A stretch of DNA of 64,000 nucleotides, taken from Bacteroidota bacterium. GTDB lineage: Bacteria > Bacteroidota > Bacteroidia > B-17B0 > Aurantibacillaceae. The notes beneath the pieces were generated by a model. That model saw only the letters and a program-made list of their open reading frames with translations. It made no database searches and had not been told where the DNA came from. Positions within the stretch are counted from its first letter, which is position 1; every line of letters begins with the position of its first letter. The stretch lies in the NCBI GenBank assembly GCA_021323535.1, contig JAJONO010000032.1:29639-93638 (forward strand). Direction: 5' to 3'. Positions 33,538 to 42,809 of the stretch are shown piece by piece. Position numbers and translations under genes: made by a program.

Positions 33538-34453
33538 AAGGGATTTTTTAAAATATTCTTTGGGGGTAGGGGCTACCCTTTACAGTCTTGGTTCAAAAGG
33601 AACGAATAATCTGCTTGTATCGAAGGGTTTTACGAAGCTAACTATTTTGTATACCAACGATCAGCATAGCAGAATAGAACCTTTTCCGGAAAACGATCCT
33701 AAATACGCTGGTGAAGGAGGTTTTGCGAAGAGGGCAACGCTCATTGAAAAAATAAGGAAGGAAGAAGAGAATGTTTTGTTACTTGATGCCGGGGATATTT
33801 TCCAGGGCACACCATATTTCAATTATTTTTCGGGAGAGATTGAGTATAAACTCATGAGCCTGATGAAGTACGATGCGGTTACTTTCGGGAATCATGATTT
33901 TGATCTGGGCTGTGAAAATATCGTAAAGCAAATGCCGCATGCTTCGTTTGATTTCGTGAATTGTAATTATAATTTCAGTAACACGGCGCTGGCAGGAAAT
34001 AAAAAAGTATTTCCGTATAAAGTATATAAGAAAGATAAACTGAAAATAGGTGTATTCGGAGTAGGAATTGATCTGGAAAATCTTGTGGATAAACGTTATG
34101 TAAAAGATGTGGTTTACAACGATCCTGTTTCAAATGCAAATAAATGGGCGACCGTTTTAAAGCACGACGAAAAATGCGATTACGTAATTTGTTTATCGCA
34201 CCTGGGATATAAATACGACACAAATAAAATTTCGGATGTATTATTGGCATCTCAAAGTAAAAACATTGATCTCATCATTGGCGGACATACACATACTTTT
34301 TTAAATTCTCCTGAGGAATTAAAGAATTCCATTGGAGAAAAAGTTGTTGTAACACAGGTTGGCTGGGCTGGTATCTGGCTCGGAAAAATTGAAATAAATT
34401 TCTCGCCGTATAATAAAAAATTGTTTCAATCCAACTCCGCTCACAAAATTTAA
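33512..34453 (+). CDS. 5'-nucleotidase metallophosphoesterase domain with Tat signal
   Basis: A 313-residue calcineurin-like phosphoesterase. Near the N-terminus NRRDFLKYSLGVGATLYSLG is a twin-arginine signal, so the enzyme is exported folded. The metal ligands lie in YTNDQHSR, DAGDIFQG, FGNHDFDLG and GGHTHTF. It lacks the C-terminal substrate domain, which is the preceding gene. Together they should split nucleotides or nucleotide sugars to nucleosides and phosphate in the periplasm. The ATG at 33512 lies within the preceding gene. Confidence 0.9.
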   Translation: MEDSLFQNRRDFLKYSLGVGATLYSLGSKGTNNLLVSKGFTKLTILYTNDQHSRIEPFPENDPKYAGEGGFAKRATLIEKIRKEEENVLLLDAGDIFQGTPYFNYFSGEIEYKLMSLMKYDAVTFGNHDFDLGCENIVKQMPHASFDFVNCNYNFSNTALAGNKKVFPYKVYKKDKLKIGVFGVGIDLENLVDKRYVKDVVYNDPVSNANKWATVLKHDEKCDYVICLSHLGYKYDTNKISDVLLASQSKNIDLIIGGHTHTFLNSPEELKNSIGEKVVVTQVGWAGIWLGKIEINFSPYNKKLFQSNSAHKI

Positions 34454-34539
34454 CCCTCTGTTTTAGAGGCAAGAGAAAAGATTTTAAACTTCCAAATTTT
34501 AGATGAAAATTTTCTGAAATTTTTTTTTGGAAAAAAGTG

Positions 34540-34569
34540 TTGCAAACACAAATAATCGCATTATATTTA
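34540..34569 (+). promoter_or_regulatory. Promoter for dnaA
   Basis: TTG (34540-34542), a 19-base spacer and TATATTTA (34562-34569), about 55 bases before the dnaA ATG. I see no cluster of TTATCCACA-type DnaA boxes here. Confidence 0.5.
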
Positions 34570-34624
34570 CAAACAAGTTCATGTTAATTATATAAACACA
34601 CAATATTTTAGCTTTTTAAAAACT

Positions 34625-36061
34625 ATGATGAAGGAAAAGACTGCAGAGCAAGTATGGAACGGATGCCTCGAAATTGTAAAGGACAATGTTAGCCCTCAAA
34701 ATTTTAAGACCTGGTTTGAACCTATTAAACCAATTAAAATCAATAACAGTGTTTTAACCATCCAGGTGCCATCGCAGTTTTTTTACGAATGGTTAGAAGA
34801 ACATTACATCACTCTCATTAAAAAAGTTATTAAAAAAGAATTAGGAGCAGAAGGTCGTCTTGAATACAATATCATCATGGACAATGCTTCAGGTAAAACT
34901 GAAACTCCGATCACATTCAAATTACCGAACATCAACACCAACTTAAAAAATCCGGCTGTTACAATGCCGATTGAAGTTGGAAGCTCAATCAAAAATCCTT
35001 TCGTAATTCCTGGTCTTAAAAAAGTACAGGTAGAATCGCAACTTAATCCAAATTATAGTTTCGATAATTTCGTAGAAGGAGATTGCAACCGTCTTGCACG
35101 CAGCGCTGGTTTCGCTGTTGCGCAAAAACCGGGAGGTAATGCTTTCAATCCTTTATTATTATATGGAGGAGTTGGTTTAGGAAAAACGCATTTAGCTCAG
35201 GCTATCGGTATTGAAGTGAAAAAGAATTATCCGAACAAAACAGTATTGTATGTTCAGTCTGAAAAATTCATTACTCAATTTATTGAAGCGGTAAAAAATA
35301 ATAACCACAATGATTTCATCAACTTCTACCAGATGATCGATGTGCTTATCATTGACGATGTACAATACTTCGCAGGAAAAGATAAAACGCAGGACAGCTT
35401 CTTCCACATTTTCAATCACCTTCACCAATTAGGAAAACAGATCATCCTTACAGCTGATCGTCCTCCTGTTGACATTCAAGGAATTGAACAACGTTTATTA
35501 TCACGTTTCAAATGGGGCCTAAGCGCCGATGTTCAGGCTCCGGGTCTCGAAACACGTATCGCTATCCTCGAGAAAAAAGTTTACAACGAAGGTATCCAGT
35601 TACCAAAAGAAGTAATTGAATATTTAGCATACAGCATCACTTCTAACGTTCGCGAATTAGAAGGAGCTTTAATTTCTTTGCTCGCTCAGTCAAGCTTAAA
35701 CAAAAAGACCATCACTTTAGAATTAGCTAAAGCTATGATCGACAAATTTGTGAAAAGCACTGCACGCGAAGTTTCAATTGATTATATCCAGAAAGTGGTT
35801 TGCGATTATTTCGACTTAGCCATTGACACCATGAAATCAAAAACACGTAAACGTGAAGTGGTTCAGGCCCGTCAGATCGCTATGTATTTTGCTAAGAATA
35901 TGACCAAATCATCACTTGCGACAATTGGTATGCATTGTGGTGGTAAAGATCACGCAACCGTTCTTCACGCGTGCCGTACCGTTAACAACTTAATGGATAC
36001 CGATAAACGCTTTAAAGCTTATATCGAAGAACTCGAAAAGAAAATCAGCATCAGCAATTAA
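34625..36061 (+). CDS. dnaA: Chromosomal replication initiator DnaA
   Basis: A 478-residue full-length DnaA, which melts the origin and loads the helicase. Domain I starts EQVWNGCLEIVKDNVSPQNF (about 8-27). A linker (about 85-140) is followed by the AAA+ core: Walker A YGGVGLGKTHLAQ, Walker B VLIIDDVQYF, and the arginine-containing motif QRLLSRFKWGL. Domain IV ends with the DnaA-box binding signature GGKDHATVLHACRTV. Two ATGs stand in tandem at 34625 and 34628. The gene is monocistronic with a clear terminator. Neither dnaN nor gyrB is next to it. Confidence 0.98.
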   Translation: MMKEKTAEQVWNGCLEIVKDNVSPQNFKTWFEPIKPIKINNSVLTIQVPSQFFYEWLEEHYITLIKKVIKKELGAEGRLEYNIIMDNASGKTETPITFKLPNINTNLKNPAVTMPIEVGSSIKNPFVIPGLKKVQVESQLNPNYSFDNFVEGDCNRLARSAGFAVAQKPGGNAFNPLLLYGGVGLGKTHLAQAIGIEVKKNYPNKTVLYVQSEKFITQFIEAVKNNNHNDFINFYQMIDVLIIDDVQYFAGKDKTQDSFFHIFNHLHQLGKQIILTADRPPVDIQGIEQRLLSRFKWGLSADVQAPGLETRIAILEKKVYNEGIQLPKEVIEYLAYSITSNVRELEGALISLLAQSSLNKKTITLELAKAMIDKFVKSTAREVSIDYIQKVVCDYFDLAIDTMKSKTRKREVVQARQIAMYFAKNMTKSSLATIGMHCGGKDHATVLHACRTVNNLMDTDKRFKAYIEELEKKISISN

Positions 36062-36067
36062 ATAATG

Positions 36068-36093
36068 AACCCCGGAACTTTCCGGGGTTTTTT
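36068..36093 (+). terminator. Rho-independent terminator of dnaA
   Basis: AACCCCGGA pairs with TCCGGGGTT around ACTT, followed by six T, only a few bases after the stop. Confidence 0.93.
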
Positions 36094-36170
36094 GTTTAGG
36101 GATTACGAGTGTTTTTTCAGGGTCACAGGAGAGCGATTAAACTATGTTATTTAAGTTAAGTCAAACGAAT

Positions 36171-37769
36171 ATGAAAAAATTTTCACCTGTACTTTTCCTG
36201 TTTTTATTTCTGAAAGGAATTACTCAACCCAATAATATCAATATTTCAAACACCAACTTTTTTGGAGGCGAACCTTACCTCGCCATTAATCCCACCAATC
36301 CCAAAAATATTATTATCGCGTGGATGGCGATTGATCTTACCACAGCTTTCAAAGTAACGATCAGAACAAAAACGAGTTTTGATGGTGGACAAACCTGGGG
36401 CAACATTCACAACAAACCTCATTTATATTCTACCTGGGGTTCGGCCGATCCAAGCATTCAATTCAGAAATAACGGAACGGCGTATTTATGTTATATTGAT
36501 TATCGCGAAAATCCTGACTCAGGAAAAGTGCTTATCACAAAATCACTGGACGGAGGTATAACCTGGTCGGCACCAACACAAGCCTGGGACGCCAATACCG
36601 AAGATCCTTCAAAAGTACCATTAGACAGGCCATGGCTCAAAGCCGATAATTCAAACGCGTTGTCGCAGGGAATGTTTTACATGACCACCAAGCCAGCACC
36701 CTGGATACCGGCTCCAAACCGTGCATACCTGAAATGGAGCAGCGATAGTGGAACAACATGGAGCACATACAAGTATGTGGACACAACATCTTATCTTATT
36801 GGCAATGCTATTCAGCAACCTATGACTGCCATTGCGGTTGCTGCCAATGGCGCTTTATGCCTTGCTTATCCGAGTTACGTTCCGGCGCAGTCTGTTTTTC
36901 CGAAATATTTTTTCGCTAAATCCATGAACAAGGGAGGAACATTTACACTAAATGATTTACTCGTAAATCCTTCTCCGGTTTCAAATCAGAATTATAAACT
37001 CGGTTATACATTAGCAGCGCATCCAACCAATGCCAACCAGCTTGCCTTTTGTTTTATCAGTAATCAGAATGGCGATCCCGATGTTTATATTACCACAAGC
37101 AATAATGGAGGAACAACCTGGAGTACGCCGGTAAGAGCAAACGATGATATAACAGGAAACGGAAAGGGACAGGATCTTGCCTGGATCAGCTATAGTACAA
37201 ATAATAAACTTCTTGCTGTATGGCGCGATAAGCGAAATGGAACAGGAACCGGGTATTACGAACCTTCAGATGTGTATTGCGCTGTGTCGGCGGATAATGG
37301 CGCCACATTTCAGCCCAATATAAAATTAAGTAACGTTTCTGCTAACCACGATACCATTCTTACTGGTAACGGAAATGATTTTCTTTCGTGTGAATTACTT
37401 AATGATACAGTATACGCAGCCTGGGGCGATGTGCGCACAGGCAAACTCAATATCTTTTTTACAAAGACATCCATTAATACAGGAACAGGTATAGAGCCCA
37501 AACTTATAAATTCCGACAGTGAAGCTTTGCTTGGCGTTTTTCCTGGGCCGGCGAGTGATAAAATTCAATTACAATTTCATGACAAATGTCCCGAAAGTCT
37601 TTGGTTATTTGTATACAATCAGGCAGGGAAAAAAGTGCTTGAGAAAAGCATTGTAAAAACCGAAAAACAATACATTGACGTTTCGGCGCTTCCTGTTGGG
37701 ATATACCTTCTAAGGGCCGAAAACAAAGGGAAAACGGTACATCTTGAAAAAATAATTATCACCAGGTAA
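36171..37769 (+). CDS. BNR-repeat (sialidase-fold) exported protein with T9SS sorting domain
   Basis: A 532-residue exported protein. The ATG at 36171 is used because the signal peptide (MKKFSPVLFLFLFLKGITQ) starts there. Five Asp-box (BNR) motifs are visible: SFDGGQTWG, SLDGGITWS, SSDSGTTWS, SNNGGTTWS and SADNGATFQ, the pattern of a six-bladed sialidase-type propeller. The sialidase arginine triad and FRIP motif are not evident, so enzyme activity is uncertain. The last 80 residues (FPGPASDKIQLQF to LEKIIITR) form a type A sorting domain, so it is a T9SS cargo. It stands alone after the dnaA terminator. Confidence 0.85.
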   Translation: MKKFSPVLFLFLFLKGITQPNNINISNTNFFGGEPYLAINPTNPKNIIIAWMAIDLTTAFKVTIRTKTSFDGGQTWGNIHNKPHLYSTWGSADPSIQFRNNGTAYLCYIDYRENPDSGKVLITKSLDGGITWSAPTQAWDANTEDPSKVPLDRPWLKADNSNALSQGMFYMTTKPAPWIPAPNRAYLKWSSDSGTTWSTYKYVDTTSYLIGNAIQQPMTAIAVAANGALCLAYPSYVPAQSVFPKYFFAKSMNKGGTFTLNDLLVNPSPVSNQNYKLGYTLAAHPTNANQLAFCFISNQNGDPDVYITTSNNGGTTWSTPVRANDDITGNGKGQDLAWISYSTNNKLLAVWRDKRNGTGTGYYEPSDVYCAVSADNGATFQPNIKLSNVSANHDTILTGNGNDFLSCELLNDTVYAAWGDVRTGKLNIFFTKTSINTGTGIEPKLINSDSEALLGVFPGPASDKIQLQFHDKCPESLWLFVYNQAGKKVLEKSIVKTEKQYIDVSALPVGIYLLRAENKGKTVHLEKIIITR

Positions 37770-37929
37770 CATTTTTTTTTAATAAACATGTAATCGTGCA
37801 TCGTGCCTTATTTCATATACTCAAAATCCTTAAAAAATAAAAGGGTTACTCTGAAAATATTACCTGTTTTGTGTAAAATTTTCTTTGGTAGAACCGATTT
37901 TCTAGTTTAGATTTAATCCTTTAAAATCT

Positions 37930-38844
37930 ATGTCTATGACCAATATTACAGTGATCGGAAGCGGTACGATGGGAAACGGAATTGCACATACATTTGCGCA
38001 GTTCGGATTTAAAGTGAACCTGGTTGATATTAATGAGGCAGCGCTTCAGAAAGCAATCGCTACTATTACTAAAAACCTCGACAGGCAGGTGCAGAAAGGA
38101 AGTATCACTGAAGATGTAAAAAATATTACTCTTAAAAATATTACCACACTTACCGACCTTGCAAAAGGAGCAGCCAATGCCGACCTGGTTGTAGAAGCAG
38201 CGAGTGAAAATATTGATGTCAAATTAAAGATCTTCAAACAGCTGGATGAGATTTGTCAGCCAAATACCATTTTAGCAAGCAATACGTCTTCTATTTCCAT
38301 TACACAGATTGCCGCGGTTACAAAACGCGCCGACAAAGTAATTGGCATGCATTTCATGAACCCTGTTCCTGTAATGAAACTTATCGAAGTGATCCGCGGT
38401 TACAGTACATCTGATGAAGTGTGTGATACCATTATGGAGATGTCGAAAAAGCTGAACAAGGTGCCTGTTGAAGTGAACGATTATCCTGGTTTTGTTGCCA
38501 ACAAGATCTTAATGCCAATGATCAACGAAGCTATCATTACGTTATATGAAGGAGTAGCCGGAGTTGAAGAAATTGATACCGTAATGAAATTAGGAATGGC
38601 TCATCCAATGGGTCCGCTCCAGTTAGCCGATTTTATCGGACTGGATGTGTGTTTAAATATTCTTCGTGTGCTACAGGACGGTTTCGGAAATCCGAAATAC
38701 GCGCCATGTCCTTTATTAGTGAACATGGTTACCGCGGGCCATCTCGGTGTAAAATCAGGAAAAGGATTTTATGATTACAGTGGCGGCGGAAAAGAACTGG
38801 TACCAGCCGATCGATTCAAAAAAAAAGTAGCAGTTGAAGCGTGA
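37930..38844 (+). CDS. hbd: 3-hydroxybutyryl-CoA (3-hydroxyacyl-CoA) dehydrogenase
   Basis: A 304-residue NAD(P)-dependent enzyme that interconverts 3-hydroxyacyl-CoA and 3-oxoacyl-CoA. Nucleotide-binding GSGTMGNGIAHTFAQ is at the start, ASNTSSISIT and the catalytic histidine in GMHFMNPVPVMKL follow, and the C-terminal domain carries DYPGFVANKILMPMINEA. Length suits the single-function enzyme. Two start codons are close (37930, 37936). The next gene starts 9 bases after its stop and may share its transcript. Confidence 0.95.
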   Translation: MSMTNITVIGSGTMGNGIAHTFAQFGFKVNLVDINEAALQKAIATITKNLDRQVQKGSITEDVKNITLKNITTLTDLAKGAANADLVVEAASENIDVKLKIFKQLDEICQPNTILASNTSSISITQIAAVTKRADKVIGMHFMNPVPVMKLIEVIRGYSTSDEVCDTIMEMSKKLNKVPVEVNDYPGFVANKILMPMINEAIITLYEGVAGVEEIDTVMKLGMAHPMGPLQLADFIGLDVCLNILRVLQDGFGNPKYAPCPLLVNMVTAGHLGVKSGKGFYDYSGGGKELVPADRFKKKVAVEA

Positions 38845-38853
38845 TTTTAGTTT

Positions 38854-39282
38854 GTGAGTAAACCCTACAAGAACATATTACCGATCGAATTCCCGAACAT
38901 TCCAAGCGCGGGGGTTTATTATTTTAATACCAATAGCGGTCTCCGATACGAAGTACGCTTCGGAAGGCTCCAGGACAATATTCTTCATGCCAACATTGTA
39001 TTTGGGGTTGTAAACGATGAGTTTGAAGGCGAAGAATACGTTACCACCAACAGAGGGGAAGTTTACCAGGTAATGAATACAATTGTTGAGATTGTAAAAA
39101 ATTACATGAAAGAACATCCCAAAGTAAATGTATACGAATTTAATGCAGTGGGCCGTGATGGTGAAGACGAAAGTGCTGAAAACGCACGCATGGTTCTTTA
39201 TAAACGCTTTCTTCCAAAGATCTTTGAACAGGGGTGGAAATTCAGGATCGAAGGTAACTTCGCGCTGGTAACGCGATTATAA
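38854..39282 (+). CDS. Conserved-looking small cytoplasmic protein, unknown
   Basis: A 142-residue soluble protein starting at GTG 38854 (SKPYKNILPIEFPNIP). It has an alpha/beta look: beta strands GLRYEVRFGRLQDNILHANI, a helix TNRGEVYQVMNTIVEIVKNY and a closing strand pair. No signal, membrane segment or known catalytic motif. It is 9 bases from hbd and 5 bases from the FGE-like lipoprotein gene, so it sits in the middle of a probable three-gene operon. I do not recognise a family. Confidence 0.65.
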   Translation: MSKPYKNILPIEFPNIPSAGVYYFNTNSGLRYEVRFGRLQDNILHANIVFGVVNDEFEGEEYVTTNRGEVYQVMNTIVEIVKNYMKEHPKVNVYEFNAVGRDGEDESAENARMVLYKRFLPKIFEQGWKFRIEGNFALVTRL

Positions 39283-39287
39283 TATCA

Positions 39288-40220
39288 ATGTATTTCAGGA
39301 AAATAGATTTTAAGAAGGAGATTGTTCTTTTTCTTCTTATTGTATTGACCGTTTTTTCGTGTAAAACCCGTGAGATCATTGAACTCAAAAGCGAACTCAC
39401 CATTGATAAATATCCCGATCCTCCCAATGGGATTGAACTTGATTCAAACGTTTTTTTTGATGCTACAGAAATCACAAACATCTCCTACCAGGAATATGTA
39501 TTTTGGAAAGGAAAGATTTATGGAAAAACCTCAAAAGAATTTCTGGCCGCGCTTCCAAAAGAAAATGTGTGGGACTCACTCGAAGGAAAGTATTCAGTGC
39601 TAAGTCAATCCTATTACGGACATGTTGCTTACCGCGAATATCCCGTTGTAGGTGTTTCTTATGAACAGGCGATTGACTTTAGTAAATGGAGGGGCGATAG
39701 GGTGATGGAATATCTTCTTATTAAACATAAAATTTTTGAATATGACTCGGTACAAAATAAAAATACAGTTTTTACGATCGAAAAATATTTTGATGGAAAA
39801 TACAAAATAAATCCTAGTCCTTTTTTAAAATATTACCCTGTATTTTCTCTTCCCGATTCTGCCACATTTATGAAAGCGCTTGTCCGTTTCGATTCTTTAA
39901 ACAGGATCAATTTTAAATATTGTAAAGAGAAGTATTGCAGCGAACTAAAGAAAACCACCTGCCTGGAAACGAATGAAGAGATCAGTGAGAAATATCTTTA
40001 TGGACCCGATCCTACCGAAGTAACAGATTGTTCGTTCTGTAAGTATCAACTGGTAACTCACATAAGAGGTAACGTAAGAGAATTTACTACTAACCATAAA
40101 ATAACGTTTGGTGGTTCTTACAGGGATTCATGCAATGCGAAATTATTCTTTGAGAATAAAGAGCCCAACGCTTATACCGGTTTCAGAAACGTGTGTTCCT
40201 GGAAAAAGTGGAAAAATTAA
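39288..40220 (+). CDS. FGE/SUMF1-like lipoprotein (gliding-motility GldJ/GldK-like fold)
   Basis: A 310-residue lipoprotein (lipobox TVFSC, C25). It carries the halves of the formylglycine-generating-enzyme fold: DATEITNISYQEYVFW, YPVVGVSYEQAIDFSKWRGD, and near the end IRGNVREFTTNHKITFGGSY with TGFRNVCSWKKW. Family members without the catalytic cysteines serve as structural lipoproteins, as in GldJ and GldK of the type IX secretion system. The insert at about 140-220 is unlike standard FGE. Role unknown. Confidence 0.75.
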   Translation: MYFRKIDFKKEIVLFLLIVLTVFSCKTREIIELKSELTIDKYPDPPNGIELDSNVFFDATEITNISYQEYVFWKGKIYGKTSKEFLAALPKENVWDSLEGKYSVLSQSYYGHVAYREYPVVGVSYEQAIDFSKWRGDRVMEYLLIKHKIFEYDSVQNKNTVFTIEKYFDGKYKINPSPFLKYYPVFSLPDSATFMKALVRFDSLNRINFKYCKEKYCSELKKTTCLETNEEISEKYLYGPDPTEVTDCSFCKYQLVTHIRGNVREFTTNHKITFGGSYRDSCNAKLFFENKEPNAYTGFRNVCSWKKWKN

Positions 40221-40262
40221 TGCTCTGCAAACTCTGCTTTCTTCTGCGAACACTGCGTGAAC
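40221..40262. repeat. Degenerate TGCG-rich intergenic repeat
   Basis: Contains TCTTCTGCGAACACTGCGTGAACG; a related stretch with TCTTCTGCGAAAACTTC and TGCGTGAACC lies at 51171-51210. A low-copy degenerate repeat family is possible. Confidence 0.35.
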
Positions 40263-40374
40263 GAATTGCAAACTTCTGTTAATAAATCTTATAATTTTAT
40301 CTTAAATCGCTTTAGGAGCTAATGTGTAGGCCTTACCGTTTAACGAAACCGTTCTATCTCCCATTTTTATGTAA

Positions 40375-40382
40375 TAATTTTG
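40375..40382 (+). promoter_or_regulatory. -7 promoter box for the gene at 40410
   Basis: TAATTTTG, a perfect TAnnTTTG box, 27 bases before the ATG. The -33 region is weak. Confidence 0.5.
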
Positions 40383-40409
40383 TACCCGGAAATTTAAGAG
40401 AGAAAGAGT

Positions 40410-40823
40410 ATGACGTATTACGCTGAAAGCAGTCTTGGAAAGTTGGGGTCCTATATCGGTAAAGTACTCGACATTGATATGGATAACAGGATATATTTTC
40501 TGAAATTTGATGACATGAGCGGTGAGCTTGTGGATGAAATTTACAACCAGGTTAAAAATTCAGATGATGAATACGGAGATAAATTCGAAATTGAAAATTA
40601 TCATGTATTTGCCTGCAATGGCGTAAAACCAGGAGGAATATTGTCCGGCGAAGGAATTTCTACTATTTACGCACTCAATTTTGAAACGCTTTGCGTCATT
40701 AAAATCTCCAATGGCGATCTTGCTAAAACATTTGAAACCATGGATGGATTTTTAAGACAGATTTCCGGAGCGATGAATAAAATGCCGGTTGAAAACCGCG
40801 CACCTATTAATACTGCAGCTTAA
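40410..40823 (+). CDS. Small cytoplasmic protein, unknown
   Basis: A 137-residue acidic protein starting MTYYAESSLGKLGSYIGKVL. It alternates short strands and helices (DIDMDNRIYFLKFDDMSGEL, EIENYHVFACNGVKPGG) and has a C-terminal helix followed by a proline-containing tail. No signal, membrane segment or known motif. It has its own promoter and converges on the T9SS protein at 40824, with the stop codons touching. Confidence 0.6.
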   Translation: MTYYAESSLGKLGSYIGKVLDIDMDNRIYFLKFDDMSGELVDEIYNQVKNSDDEYGDKFEIENYHVFACNGVKPGGILSGEGISTIYALNFETLCVIKISNGDLAKTFETMDGFLRQISGAMNKMPVENRAPINTAA

Positions 40824-42668
40824 TTATTTTATGATGAGTTTCTGGCTGTAGATCCTGTTTTCGGATGAGGCCACAACAATGTAAACTCCCGGATCGAGTT
40901 TATGATCGGGATCAATTGCAACGATCTGATTATTCTCTACTTTTAAAAATACTTTCGAGTAAAATTCCCTTCCCCTGATATCGCGGATCACAACAAGTGT
41001 TTCTTCATTGCTGTTAATGTCAAAATTAATATTAATAGGACCATCGGTCGGGTTAGGAAATACACTGATTCCTCCTTCTTCTTTGAAATAATAATTCACC
41101 GGAATTACCTGCGAATAAGAAACCTTTCCATCTTTATCCGTTTGTTTTAAACGGTAGTATGAAATACCTGCAGACGGACTGTAATCCACTTCGTAATATT
41201 CGTTCATGCTTCCGTTGTTTCCCGCAGATTTCACCAGCGAAACTGTTTCAAAACTCACAGCGTCCTTACTTCTTTCAATGGTAAAATAATCGTTGTTTTT
41301 TTCTGAAGCGGTAGACCATGAAATCTCTACGCGTTTATCTTTAGCAATAGCGTTAAATGCTGTAAGTTCAATTGGAAGGGGTGTTTGAGTAACATTAGTG
41401 GTGGCTATTGTAAAACGAATATTATCATTCAAACCTGTTACGCCGGTAAATGCATAAACGTTTCCTCCTAAGGAAGTTGCACCCGAAAGAATTCCGCCTC
41501 CTCCAACAGTTTCGTCAGCAAAAGCGCCGTCGTTATTGGTGTCTATTAAAAGGCGAAGGTCGGTTGTAGTTACAGCGCCAAGTCCCGTAAGGTCAAAGCG
41601 TATGTCAAAGCTGGTAATGGCCCCGGTTTCAGAACCTCTCCATGTTCTTACCATGCGTCCTTGTACCCCGGCCGGAATATCAGCAGTACTGTAAGTTCCG
41701 GCAGCGCCGCCGTTATGACCGAAAATATAATACTCACCATCACCCAACCCAACAGGATTAAGAACCCTAACAATTCCCGAACCTTTAGAATCAAGTTGAT
41801 TGCTTCCCGCGGCTGATTGTCCGATTCCGGCAACTTCATGATCAAAGTTTCCGTTACCGGCATTGTCCTCATCATAAATATCGCTTGCTGTTAATGTAAG
41901 ATTATATTTCGCAGCCAGGTAATTATTTACAATGATGCGTTGTGCTGGATTAAGTACGGCATTGTACACGATCACTTCGGCAAGATCGCCATTGATGAAA
42001 CGGCCCGCTATGTTTTTTTCGTTGCCGATGTATACACTAAAATTATTTGTCGCCGGTGTTTTATTTTCATTGTCGGTATAAACATTGCCAAAGTTTGTAT
42101 ACACATCTCTTCCAACCGTGTTTACATATGAATATTCAATGATATTAAATCCTGTTGTTGTTACCTGTCCGGCCGGCGCGCTTGGCGATGTACGCGTGGC
42201 ATCGGTATAAAATGTTGGCGTATGAATATTTCCGGTACTGAAACTCAATAGCTCATAATTTTCTGCACCGTCGTTTCCTTTTACAAGCCAGGCATTATAA
42301 TCTTTTTGAACAGCGACTCTTGGAACAAGGAAAATGTGCCATTGAGTTAGATCAAAGGCAGCATTATCGTTTATCCATAATTCATCATTGGTTCCGTCAA
42401 AATCAATGGATGGATAACCATTAACCTGGTTGGCTGAAAAATTTGGTCTTGCAATAACCGCGCTTGGAACTGCGCTAAAAGCATTTCCGGATTGATCGGC
42501 CCAGGCTGTTACAGATCCTGAACTTACAGTAACGCCGCGGTTAGCATCGAGCCATAATTTATTATTGGTAGTTGATCCTACGCCACCGGGACCGGTTTGC
42601 GCCATGGAAATAATTGAGTATGCAATTGCTAAGGTTGTTAAACAGCCTTTGAATGGGGACAAAAACAT
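40824..42668 (-). CDS. Concanavalin-like (LamG-type) exported protein with T9SS sorting domain
   Basis: A 614-residue exported protein. Signal peptide to about residue 23 (IISMAQ). An N-terminal jelly-roll lectin-like domain (about 35-260) contains NKLWLDANRGV, YPSIDFDGTNDELW and FINGDLAEVIVYNAVL, which are characteristic of LamG-like modules of Bacteroidota surface proteins. Beta domains follow (about 270-430). A linker LPIELTAFNAIAKDKRVEIS and a type A sorting domain (VFPNPTDGPININF to YSQKLIIK) complete it. Likely surface-bound glycan or protein binding; no catalytic motif. The start codon follows a possible short hydrophobic leader and could be a few codons off. Confidence 0.82.
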   Translation of the reverse strand: MFLSPFKGCLTTLAIAYSIISMAQTGPGGVGSTTNNKLWLDANRGVTVSSGSVTAWADQSGNAFSAVPSAVIARPNFSANQVNGYPSIDFDGTNDELWINDNAAFDLTQWHIFLVPRVAVQKDYNAWLVKGNDGAENYELLSFSTGNIHTPTFYTDATRTSPSAPAGQVTTTGFNIIEYSYVNTVGRDVYTNFGNVYTDNENKTPATNNFSVYIGNEKNIAGRFINGDLAEVIVYNAVLNPAQRIIVNNYLAAKYNLTLTASDIYDEDNAGNGNFDHEVAGIGQSAAGSNQLDSKGSGIVRVLNPVGLGDGEYYIFGHNGGAAGTYSTADIPAGVQGRMVRTWRGSETGAITSFDIRFDLTGLGAVTTTDLRLLIDTNNDGAFADETVGGGGILSGATSLGGNVYAFTGVTGLNDNIRFTIATTNVTQTPLPIELTAFNAIAKDKRVEISWSTASEKNNDYFTIERSKDAVSFETVSLVKSAGNNGSMNEYYEVDYSPSAGISYYRLKQTDKDGKVSYSQVIPVNYYFKEEGGISVFPNPTDGPININFDINSNEETLVVIRDIRGREFYSKVFLKVENNQIVAIDPDHKLDPGVYIVVASSENRIYSQKLIIK

Positions 42669-42809
42669 AGATCAAATATATACGATTTTTCTACCTAAAT
42701 GGTTTAAATGGCAGTTTAATCTATTGAAATAAGTGTTTTATTGAGTGAATAGTTTAGGGGCATATAGGGAAGAATGAGTGGGAAGAGCGAGAGCGAAGCG
42801 TGAATTGGG

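Noticed and set aside
34454..34624. Replication origin next to dnaA
   Set aside because: No cluster of DnaA boxes is visible in the upstream 170 bases and neighbours are not the usual origin genes; only a promoter is supported.
36171..37769. Calling the BNR protein a sialidase
   Set aside because: Asp boxes alone do not show sialidase activity; the arginine triad and FRIP motif were not found.
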